In this document: positions 57,110 to 64,000 of the stretch, piece by piece
Numbering within the stretch: position 1 is the stretch's first letter
How the letters are laid out: each line of letters opens with the position of its first letter
NCBI RefSeq assembly: GCF_030316765.1
Contig: NZ_JASZYT010000009.1
Location: 248,001 to 312,000, forward strand
Reading direction: 5' to 3'
Source: Variovorax saccharolyticus
Lineage (GTDB): Bacteria; Pseudomonadota; Gammaproteobacteria; Burkholderiales; Burkholderiaceae_C
Length of the DNA: 64,000 bases
Notes under the pieces: generated by a model
Databases searched by the model: none
Seen by the model: only the letters and a program-made list of their open reading frames with translations
Told to the model about the DNA's origin: nothing
Translations under genes and position numbers: made by a program

Positions 57110-59902
57110 ATGCCAGCCCGCCCAAGCCCTCCCGCCACGCCGCCGCCAGCCCCGCGTTCGGGCGTCGGCATCGTGGCGCGCGAGCCGTTGCTGGCCCGGC
57201 TGGTCGAGGCGCGGCGGCTGCGCTGCATCGTCGTCCGCGGCCCGGCGGGCGCGGGCAAGTCGACCCTGCTCGCTGCCTGGCGGCAGGCGATCGTGCCGCT
57301 GGGTTTCGATGTCGCCTGGCTTACAGCTGCAACCGGCGACGACCATCCCGGACGCTTCCTCGCCGGGCTCCTGGCTGCCATCGCAGCGGTCGATCCGGCG
57401 CTGGTGCGCGAGGTCGCGGCGCCGCCCGAAGACCTGGCGCGCGACGACGCCGATGCGGTGGAGCGCGTCGCCGTCATGCTGGTGCGCGCGATCGCCGCGC
57501 ACCCGCGCGAACTGGTGCTGGTACTCGACGACCTGCACCACCTGCACGACGCCACGATCCGCGACACGCTGCAATGGCTGCTCGACCATGCGCCGGCGCG
57601 CCTGCATCTTGCGCTCGCGACGCGGGGCGCGCCTTGGCTGTCGCTCGACCGGCTGCGCAGCGATTCGCAGATCCTCGAACTCGACCGCGACGACCTGCGC
57701 TTCACGCCGGAGGAAGCCGCGCGGCTGGTGGCAGCGCAGGCGGTCGAACTCGATGCCCGCGCGCTCAAGCGGCTGTATGCGCTCAGCGACGGCTGGGTCA
57801 CCGGGCTCAGGCAGCTCGCAACAGACTGGAAGAAGAAGCAGGCGGAGGCCGGCACCAGGGCCGGGGGCGAAGCCTTCGCCGGCGTTGCGCCACGCGATGT
57901 CCTGGCCTTGACGCATTTCTTCGAGGCCGAGGTGCTGGCCCGCCTCTCGCCCGGGGAGATCGACCTGCTGGTGCGCGCCTCGCCCTGCACCCAACTGAGC
58001 GCCTCGCTGTGCGCCGCCCTGCTCGACAGCCCCGGCGCACTGGCGTCGGCCGCCGCGCTGCTGGGCCGGCTCGGCGCCGAGGATCTTTTCGTCTGGCCAC
58101 AGGAGGGCCGCGAACCCGAACTCCGGCATCGGATGCATCCGCTGCTGCGCGACACGCTGCAGCTGCGCTTCGAGGCTCTGCCTGCCGCCACGCGCCAGGC
58201 GCTGCACGCGCGCGCCTTCGGCTGGTTCCGCGACCGCGGCCGGCATGCCGACGCGGTACGCCATGCCGTGCTCGCAGGTGAACCCGGGCTGGCCGCCGAA
58301 CTGATCGCGCAGTGCGCGCCCTCCTTGATCGTCCGCGGCGAGCGGCGCGAGCTGATCGCGCTGCTGCAGCGCCTGCCGCCCGAGCAGGTCCGAGCCAGCC
58401 CGCGGATGCGCCTGTGGCTGGCGCGCACGCAGCTCTACCTGCGCGAGCTCGAGGCCTGCGCGGGCAGCCTCGACGCGCTGGACCGCGACCTGCCGGCCAA
58501 GGACAGCGCCGGGCGCTTCGAGGTGGCGACGCTGCGCGCCGCGCTGGCGGTGCAGCGCGACGACACCGACGCCGCGCTGGCGCTGCTGCCCCGGTTGCTG
58601 CAGCCCCCGGCCGACGCCGATGCGCTGTCGGTCGGCGGCCGCAACAACATCCTCTCGTGGCTCTACATGCACCAGGGCGCCTACGACAGGGCGCGCCGCG
58701 TGCAGGAAGAGGCGCCGCCCCTGATGATCGACGGCGCGCCGCTGGTCGCCACCGCGTCGGGCAGCCTGCACGGGCGTTGCCTGGTCGGACTGAGCCACGC
58801 GCTCGAAGGCCAGATGACCCAGGCCGAGCGCATCTACCGCGCCGTGGCGGCAGAGGCCGAGCAGATCGGCCAGGCCGCCTCCGACACCTACCATCTCGCG
58901 ATCGCGCTGCTGGGCGACGTGCTCTACGAGCTCAACGACGCGCCGCAGGCCCGCGCGCTGCTGGAAGACAAGGTCGAGCTGCTGGAACGGATCTCGATTC
59001 CCGATGCGCTGCTGCGCGTGCTGCGGCTGCTGGGCTCTGCGCACTGGCAAGCGGGCGATCCGCATGCCGCCTTCGGCTACCTCGATCGGCTCGAGAAGCA
59101 CGCCGCCGCGCAGGGGCTCGACCGCCTGCTGGCCCACAGCCTGGCCGACCAGCTGCACTACCGCCTGCTGCTCGGCGAACTGACCGCGGCCGAGGCGCTG
59201 CTGGCGCGGCTCGACGCCATCGATGCGCGCCATCCCGACGCCGCCTCGAACGCGCTGGGCGAGATCAGCGATCTGGCGCAGCGCTCGCGCATCCGCCTCG
59301 CGCAAACGCTGGGCGACCTCGATGGCGCGGCCTCCCGGCTCGAGCGCCTGATCGCGCAATGCGAAGCACGCGGCCGCCAGCGGGCCGTGGCGCAGTTGCT
59401 GGTCAAGGCGGCCGTGGTCGACTCAGGGCTCGGGCGGCAGGACTCGGCCCGGCAGAAGCTGCTGGGCGCACTGCGCCGCGGCCACCGGCTCGGACTGATG
59501 CGCAGCCTGCTGGATGCCGATCCGGCGGCCCGCAAGCTGATCCGCGAACTGGCGCAGACCCAGGCGCTCGACCCGGTCCTGGCCTTCTATGTCGAGCGGC
59601 TCCAGGCCGCCCGGACCCAGGCCCGCGCCGCCGAAGCCGACAGCGCCGGCGATGGCGCCGCGCCGGCCGGGTTCGAAGCCTTCAGCGAGCGCGAGGTCGA
59701 GGTGCTGCGCCTGCTGGCCCAGGCCATGCCGAACAAGAAGATCGCGCGTGCGCTCGGCCTCTCGCCCGAGACCGTGAAGTGGTATCTGAGCCGCATCTAC
59801 GCCAAGCTGCGCGTGGCCGGCCGCGACGAGGCCGTGGCCCGCGTGCGCGACCTCGGCTGGGACGCCGAACGGCCCGCCGGCGGCCCGCCACCCACCCGCT
59901 GA
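57110..59902 (+). CDS. MalT/LAL-type LuxR-family ATPase regulator
   Basis: About 930 residues from ATG 57110 (a GTG at 57068 could add 14). Walker A is VVRGPAGAGKST; Walker B LVLVLDDLHHLHD. A TPR-like superhelix fills ~330-850 (e.g. LHGRCLVGLSHALEGQMTQA). The C-terminal LuxR HTH is FSEREVEVLRLLAQAMPNKK then LGLSPETVKWYLSRIYAKL. Such regulators bind ATP and an inducer, then activate transcription. It is flanked by the racemase/ETF operon and the second acyl-CoA operon, both with a shared palindrome. A CoA ester is a plausible inducer. Confidence 0.9.
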   Translation: MPARPSPPATPPPAPRSGVGIVAREPLLARLVEARRLRCIVVRGPAGAGKSTLLAAWRQAIVPLGFDVAWLTAATGDDHPGRFLAGLLAAIAAVDPALVREVAAPPEDLARDDADAVERVAVMLVRAIAAHPRELVLVLDDLHHLHDATIRDTLQWLLDHAPARLHLALATRGAPWLSLDRLRSDSQILELDRDDLRFTPEEAARLVAAQAVELDARALKRLYALSDGWVTGLRQLATDWKKKQAEAGTRAGGEAFAGVAPRDVLALTHFFEAEVLARLSPGEIDLLVRASPCTQLSASLCAALLDSPGALASAAALLGRLGAEDLFVWPQEGREPELRHRMHPLLRDTLQLRFEALPAATRQALHARAFGWFRDRGRHADAVRHAVLAGEPGLAAELIAQCAPSLIVRGERRELIALLQRLPPEQVRASPRMRLWLARTQLYLRELEACAGSLDALDRDLPAKDSAGRFEVATLRAALAVQRDDTDAALALLPRLLQPPADADALSVGGRNNILSWLYMHQGAYDRARRVQEEAPPLMIDGAPLVATASGSLHGRCLVGLSHALEGQMTQAERIYRAVAAEAEQIGQAASDTYHLAIALLGDVLYELNDAPQARALLEDKVELLERISIPDALLRVLRLLGSAHWQAGDPHAAFGYLDRLEKHAAAQGLDRLLAHSLADQLHYRLLLGELTAAEALLARLDAIDARHPDAASNALGEISDLAQRSRIRLAQTLGDLDGAASRLERLIAQCEARGRQRAVAQLLVKAAVVDSGLGRQDSARQKLLGALRRGHRLGLMRSLLDADPAARKLIRELAQTQALDPVLAFYVERLQAARTQARAAEADSAGDGAAPAGFEAFSEREVEVLRLLAQAMPNKKIARALGLSPETVKWYLSRIYAKLRVAGRDEAVARVRDLGWDAERPAGGPPPTR

Positions 59903-59914
59903 CCCCTCGGCGCC

Positions 59915-59927
59915 CCCCACTGCGGGT
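59915..59927. promoter_or_regulatory. Palindromic motif upstream of second acyl-CoA operon
   Basis: CCCCACTGCGGGT, the reverse complement of ACCCGCAGTGGGG, matches 10/13 of the 57005-57017 palindrome. It lies 66 bp before GTG 59993, in the 90-bp gap after the MalT-like gene. An outer repeat CCCAC-TGCGG-GTGGG (59916-59930) overlaps it. Confidence 0.4.
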
Positions 59928-59992
59928 GGGCCTCCTCTGCGCCCTGCGCCCGATCATCGGGTCCAGGCGACACAACAGCAGGAGACATTCAA

Positions 59993-61132
59993 GTGAACGT
60001 GACACGCACCGTCTTCAGGGACGACCACGAGATGTACCGCACGACGGTGCGCCGCTTCCTCGAGCGCGAATGCCAGCCGCGCCAGCGCGACTGGGACCAG
60101 GCCGGGCAGGTCGACCGCGAGACCTGGCTCAAGGCCGGCCGCGAGGGCCTCTTGTGCGCCTCGCTGCCGGAGGAATACGGCGGCGGCGGCGGTGACTTCG
60201 GCCACGCCGCGGTCTTCAGCGAGGAGCTGGCGCGCTCGGGCGTCAGCGGCCTGTCCTTCGGCATGCACTCGGACATCATCGCGCCCTACATCGCCCGCGT
60301 CGGCAACGACGAGCAGAAGCGCCGCTGGCTGCCGGGCGCAGCCTCCGGCGAGATCATCCTGGCGATCGCGATGACCGAGCCCGGCACCGGCAGCGATCTG
60401 AAGGCGATCCGGACCACCGCGGTGCGCGACGGCGACGACTACGTCATCAACGGCAGCAAGACCTTCATCAGCAACGGACTGACCTCCGACCTCGTGATCG
60501 TGGTCTGCAAGACCGATCCGGCCGCCGGCGCCAAGGGCATCAGCCTGATCGCGGTCGAGGCCACGCGTGCGGGCTTCCGGCGCGGACGCAAGCTCGAGAA
60601 GGTCGGCCAGTACGCGCAGGACACGGCCGAGCTGTTCTTCGACAACCTGCGCGTGCCGGTCGCCAACCGCCTGGGCGAGGAGGGCCGCGGCTTCGCCTAC
60701 CTGATGCAGGAACTGCCGCAGGAGCGCTTCTCGATCGCGGTGGGGGCCGCGGCGAAGCTGGAGCGCGCGCTGCAGACCACCATCGACTACGTCAAGGATC
60801 GCCGCGCCTTCGACCAGACCGTGTGGGACTTCCAGAACACCAAGTTCAAGCTGGCCGACATCAAGGCCCAGGCGGTGGCGGTGCGCACGATGATCGACCA
60901 CTACCTGGCCGAACACATGCGCCGCCGCCTCACGCTCGAGGAGGCGGCCATCGCCAAGCTCTACGCGACCGAGACGCTGGGCAAGGCGCTCGATGACATG
61001 GTGCAGCTGCACGGCGGCTACGGCTCCATGCTGGAGTACCCGATCGCACGGGACTTCGTCGACTCGCGCGTGACCCGCATCTACGGCGGCACCAGCGAGG
61101 TAATGCGCGAGCTGATCTCTCGCAAGCTCTGA
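59993..61132 (+). CDS. Acyl-CoA dehydrogenase (paralogue of 15387-16544)
   Basis: A 379-residue dehydrogenase. AIAMTEPGTGSDLKAIRTTA, INGSKTFISNGLTSDLV and LHGGYGSMLEYPIARDFVDS are visible. The catalytic Glu is predicted in LPQERFSIAVG, as in its paralogue, with Gly at the MCAD position in IYGGTSE. GTG 59993 has AGGAG 9 bp upstream, and the N-terminus aligns with the paralogue's. It heads the second module. FAD-linked; electrons go to ETF. Confidence 0.92.
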   Translation: MNVTRTVFRDDHEMYRTTVRRFLERECQPRQRDWDQAGQVDRETWLKAGREGLLCASLPEEYGGGGGDFGHAAVFSEELARSGVSGLSFGMHSDIIAPYIARVGNDEQKRRWLPGAASGEIILAIAMTEPGTGSDLKAIRTTAVRDGDDYVINGSKTFISNGLTSDLVIVVCKTDPAAGAKGISLIAVEATRAGFRRGRKLEKVGQYAQDTAELFFDNLRVPVANRLGEEGRGFAYLMQELPQERFSIAVGAAAKLERALQTTIDYVKDRRAFDQTVWDFQNTKFKLADIKAQAVAVRTMIDHYLAEHMRRRLTLEEAAIAKLYATETLGKALDDMVQLHGGYGSMLEYPIARDFVDSRVTRIYGGTSEVMRELISRKL

Positions 61133-61154
61133 TTCAAACCCCGAAGGAAACAAC

Positions 61155-62345
61155 ATGACAAGCAAGGTATTCGTCGCCGGTGTCGGCATGATCCCGTTCA
61201 GGAAACCGGGCAGCAGCGGCAGCTACGACGAGATGGGCGCCCAGGCCGTGCAGCAGGCGCTGGCCGACGCCGGCATCGGTTACGAGGCCGTGCAGCAGGC
61301 CTATGCGGGCTACGTCTACGGCGACTCCACCTGCGGCCAGAAGGCGCTCTACCGGGTCGGCATGAGCGGCATCCCGGTGCTCAACGTCAACAACAACTGC
61401 GCCACCGGGTCGTCGGCGCTGTTCCTGGCGCGCCAGGCGGTGCAGAGCGGCGCGGTCGACGTCGCGCTGGCGGTCGGCTTCGAGCAGATGAACCCCGGGG
61501 CGCTGAAGTCGGCCTGGACCGACCGCGCCCCGGCGCTCGAACGCGCCAACCAGATCGTCGACGAGCTGGTCGGCAACCCCGACATGCCGAAGGCGATCCG
61601 GCAGTTCGCCGGCGCCGGCCTGGCCCACATGCAGAAGTACGGCACCCGGCTCGAGACCTTCGCGAAGATCCGCGCCAAGGCCAGCCGCCACGCCGCGCGC
61701 AATCCCCTGGCCGTGTTTCGCAACGAGGTCACGACCGAGGAGGTGATGGCGGCGCCGATGCTGTGGGAAGGCGTCATCACGCGCCTGATGGCCTGCCCGC
61801 CGACCTGCGGCGGCGCCGCCGCAATCGTGGTGTCGGAAGACTATGCACGCCGGCACGGCCTGCGCATGGACGTGCAGATCACCGGCCAGGCGATGGCCAC
61901 CGACCTGCCGAGCACCTACGCCTCGCGCGACATGATCCGCGTGGTCGGCTTCGACATGACGCGGCTGGCCGCGCAGCGCGCCTACGAGGAAGCCGGCGTC
62001 GGCCCCAAGGACGTCGACGTCATCGAACTGCACGACTGCTTCGCGCAGAACGAGCTGCTGACCTACGAAGGCCTGGGCCTGTGCGCCGAAGGCGAAGGCG
62101 CGAAGCTGGTCGACGACGGCGACAACACCTACGGCGGCCGCTGGGTCACGAACCCCTCGGGCGGCCTGCTGTCCAAGGGCCATCCGCTGGGCGCCACCGG
62201 GCTGGCCCAGTGCTACGAACTCACGCACCAGATGCGCGGCACGGCGAAGGACCGCCAGGTCGCGGGCGCCCGGGTCGCCCTGCAGCACAACCTCGGCCTC
62301 GGCGGTGCCGGCGTGGTCACGATCTACCAGAAGGTGTCCGCATGA
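61155..62345 (+). CDS. SCPx-type thiolase (paralogue of 18270-19463)
   Basis: A 396-residue thiolase with the nucleophile Cys82 in VNNNCATGSSALF, ELHDCFAQNELLTYEGLGLC and GHPLGATGLAQCYEL. It cleaves 3-oxoacyl-CoA. It is 22 bp downstream of the dehydrogenase gene. Nearly all motifs match the 18270 copy, with a shorter insert at ~115-130. Its stop overlaps the next ATG by 4 bp. Confidence 0.92.
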   Translation: MTSKVFVAGVGMIPFRKPGSSGSYDEMGAQAVQQALADAGIGYEAVQQAYAGYVYGDSTCGQKALYRVGMSGIPVLNVNNNCATGSSALFLARQAVQSGAVDVALAVGFEQMNPGALKSAWTDRAPALERANQIVDELVGNPDMPKAIRQFAGAGLAHMQKYGTRLETFAKIRAKASRHAARNPLAVFRNEVTTEEVMAAPMLWEGVITRLMACPPTCGGAAAIVVSEDYARRHGLRMDVQITGQAMATDLPSTYASRDMIRVVGFDMTRLAAQRAYEEAGVGPKDVDVIELHDCFAQNELLTYEGLGLCAEGEGAKLVDDGDNTYGGRWVTNPSGGLLSKGHPLGATGLAQCYELTHQMRGTAKDRQVAGARVALQHNLGLGGAGVVTIYQKVSA

Positions 62346-62782
62346 TCGACAAGAAACACATCGGCATGAAGCTGCCGGTCTACAAGGCCACGGCCGAGGC
62401 CGGGCAGCTGCGCTTCTTCGCCAAGTCCATCGGCGAGACCCAACCGATCTACCTCGACGAATCGGCGGCGCGCGACGCCGGCCATCCGGGCCTGCCGCTG
62501 CCGCCTACCTTCCTGTTCTCGCTGGAATTCCAGACCCCGTCGAACGCCTGGCGCGACGAACTCGGCATCGTGACCTCGCGCATCCTGCACGGCGAGGAAT
62601 CGTTCGACTACCACCGCATGGCCTACGCCGGCGACACGCTGCAGTTCGAGACCCGCATCGCCGACATCTACGACAAGAAGAACGGCGCGCTGAGCTTCGT
62701 GGTGCGCGAGTCGCGCGTGACCAACCAGCGCGGCGAGCACGTGGCGGACCTGCGCAGCGTGCTGGTCCACAAGAACGCCTGA
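62342..62782 (+). CDS. FAS1-like dehydratase / MaoC N-terminal half (paralogue)
   Basis: A 146-residue hot-dog protein. LRFFAKSIGETQPIYLDESA, LPLPPTFLFSLEFQT and IADIYDKKNGALSFVVRESR match the paralogue at 17821 closely. It lacks the hydratase Asp-His pair, so it is the binding half of a heterodimer. ATG 62342 overlaps the thiolase stop. Confidence 0.87.
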   Translation: MIDKKHIGMKLPVYKATAEAGQLRFFAKSIGETQPIYLDESAARDAGHPGLPLPPTFLFSLEFQTPSNAWRDELGIVTSRILHGEESFDYHRMAYAGDTLQFETRIADIYDKKNGALSFVVRESRVTNQRGEHVADLRSVLVHKNA

Positions 62783-62796
62783 AGGAGACCCGCCCC

Positions 62797-63219
62797 ATGA
62801 CCCGACTCAAGTTCGAAGCCGTCCATGTCGGCGACGCCCTGCCACCGCTGGAACTGCCGGCCATCACGCGCACCACGCTGGCCCTGTTCGCCGGCGCCTC
62901 GGGCGACCACAACCAGATCCACATCGACATCGACTACGCGCGCCAGGCCGGCATGACCGACGTCTTCGCCCACGGGATGCTGTCGATGGCCTACCTGGGC
63001 CGGCTGCTGACGCAGTGGGTCGACCAGCGCCAGCTGCGCCAGTTCGGCGTGCGCTTCACGGGCATCACGCACCTGGGCCACCGCATCGCCTGCACCGGCC
63101 GCGTGGTCGAGAAGTTCGAGGCCGGCGGCGAGCAGCGCGCCAGGCTCGAGATCCAGACCGCCAACCAGTACGGCGAAACCAAGATCCTCGGCGATGCAGT
63201 GATCGCCTTTCAATCCTGA
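62797..63219 (+). CDS. MaoC-like hydratase, catalytic half (paralogue)
   Basis: A 140-residue hot-dog protein with FAGASGDHNQIHIDIDYARQ (Asp37, His42) and DVFAHGMLSMAYLGRLL. It hydrates enoyl-CoA together with the preceding gene product. RBS AAGGAG 10 bp before ATG 62797. Paralogue at 17382-17810. Confidence 0.9.
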   Translation: MTRLKFEAVHVGDALPPLELPAITRTTLALFAGASGDHNQIHIDIDYARQAGMTDVFAHGMLSMAYLGRLLTQWVDQRQLRQFGVRFTGITHLGHRIACTGRVVEKFEAGGEQRARLEIQTANQYGETKILGDAVIAFQS

Positions 63220-63245
63220 CCTCTTTTCATTCCGGAGATACACAC

Positions 63246-64000
63246 ATGGGAAAACTCGACGGCAAGGTGGCACTGGTCACCGGTTCGGGCCGCGGCATCG
63301 GCCAGGCCATCGCGATGAAGCTCGCCAGCGAGGGCGCGCGCCTGGTCATCAATGACCTCGACGCCGAGCCGGCGCACGAGACGGTCGAGCTGCTGAAGAA
63401 GAGCGGCGCCGAGGCGGTGGCCTGCGTCGGCAGCGTCGCCGCGCCCGATTTCGCCGAGCGCTACATCAAGACCGCGGTCGACAGCTTCAAGGGCATCGAC
63501 ATCATCGTCAACAACGCCGGCTTCACCTGGGACGACGTGATCCAGCGCATGAGCGACGAGCAGTGGTACGCGATCATCGACTGCCACATGACGGCGCCGT
63601 TCCGCATCCTGCGCGCCGCCTATCCGGTGATCAAGGTGCAGGCCCAGGCCGACACCGAGCGCGGCGTGGAGGTGTTCCGCAAGGTGGTCAACATCTCGTC
63701 GACCTCGGCCCTCAACGGCAACGCCGGGCAGATGAACTATTCCTCGGCCAAGGCCGGCGTCATCGGCATGACACGCGCGCTCAGCCGCGAGTGGGGCCGC
63801 TTCCGGGTCAACGTCAACGCGGTGGCCTTCGGCCTGATCCACACCCGCATGACGAGCGCCGACGCCAAGGCCGGCGCGACCATCAACATCGAGGGCAAGG
63901 ACATCCGCGTCGGCCTCAACCCCGAGCTTCTCAAGTCGCACGCGCAGCGCAATCCGCTGGGCCGCGGCGGCACGCCCGAAGAGGCGGCCGGCGCGGTGTA
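63246..64000 (+). CDS. Short-chain dehydrogenase, MFE-2-like (partial at window end)
   Basis: An SDR open from ATG 63246 to the window edge (251 codons visible; the paralogue at 16541 has 275). It has TGSGRGIGQAIAMKLASEG, VINDLDAEP, IVNNAGFTWDDVI and SSTSALNGNAGQMNYSSAKA with intact Ser-Tyr-Lys. It oxidises 3-hydroxyacyl-CoA. RBS GGAG 10 bp upstream. Downstream genes of this operon are outside the window. Confidence 0.9.
   Translation, partial: MGKLDGKVALVTGSGRGIGQAIAMKLASEGARLVINDLDAEPAHETVELLKKSGAEAVACVGSVAAPDFAERYIKTAVDSFKGIDIIVNNAGFTWDDVIQRMSDEQWYAIIDCHMTAPFRILRAAYPVIKVQAQADTERGVEVFRKVVNISSTSALNGNAGQMNYSSAKAGVIGMTRALSREWGRFRVNVNAVAFGLIHTRMTSADAKAGATINIEGKDIRVGLNPELLKSHAQRNPLGRGGTPEEAAGAV

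Overview
The window is high-GC, densely coded DNA from a free-living, catabolically versatile betaproteobacterium. Several things point to Burkholderiales/Comamonadaceae, and a Variovorax-like genome is my best guess. These are three orphan Bug-type (TctC) solute receptors, many acyl-CoA genes in long ATGA-coupled operons, and NarX/NarL, LysR, AraC and GntR regulators beside catabolic genes. I see no rRNA, tRNA, CRISPR array, insertion sequence, phage gene or origin. No stretch longer than about 300 bases lacks a gene.

Region by region. (1) 1-5857: a divergent GntR regulator with two palindromic operators faces an operon of an aspartase/fumarase-superfamily lyase, DctA, a Bug receptor and class II fumarase, probably uptake and cleavage of a fumarate-yielding compound. 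(2) 5838-10261: a GNAT acetyltransferase, an unknown Cys-containing protein, an orphan amino-acid-type ABC receptor, a LysR regulator and a class V PLP enzyme. (3) 10278-26074: one long leftward acyl-CoA catabolic cluster with two ligases, acyl-CoA dehydrogenase, split MaoC hydratase, SDRs, an SCPx-type thiolase, a Cys-less thiolase-like protein with its OB-fold partner, two hot-dog thioesterases, two Bug receptors, a racemase/CoA-transferase and an AraC regulator. A 19-bp motif occurs in front of three of its transcription blocks. (4) 26204-37102: an FAD monooxygenase, then a regulatory block (NarX-type kinase, lone receiver, Crp/Fnr regulator, NarL-type regulator) leading into DUF3300, DUF2950 and SulP genes. 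(5) 37107-46174: envelope genes (SYLF lipid-binding protein, YiaW/YiaV/outer-membrane efflux set, exported lactonase, glycerophosphodiesterase). Three TTGA-N6-TCAA boxes in regions 4-5 suggest one Crp/Fnr regulon. (6) 45263-49496: a four-gene set of predicted envelope proteins headed by an exported TPR-CHAT protease. (7) 49571-56942: alkyl sulfatase, alcohol dehydrogenase, aldehyde dehydrogenase, ETF and an alpha-methylacyl-CoA racemase-like protein, read leftward. (8) 57110-64000: a MalT-like regulator followed by a second copy of the acyl-CoA dehydrogenase/thiolase/split-MaoC/SDR module, cut by the window end.

How it fits together: regions 3, 7 and 8 look like a route that frees alcohols from sulfate esters, oxidises them to acids, activates them to CoA esters and degrades branched or side-chain acyl-CoAs with an enzyme set like peroxisomal branched-chain beta-oxidation (racemase, dehydrogenase, MaoC hydratase, SDR, SCPx thiolase). 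Electrons would leave through ETF. Functions are inferred from motifs and gene order only; no search was run.
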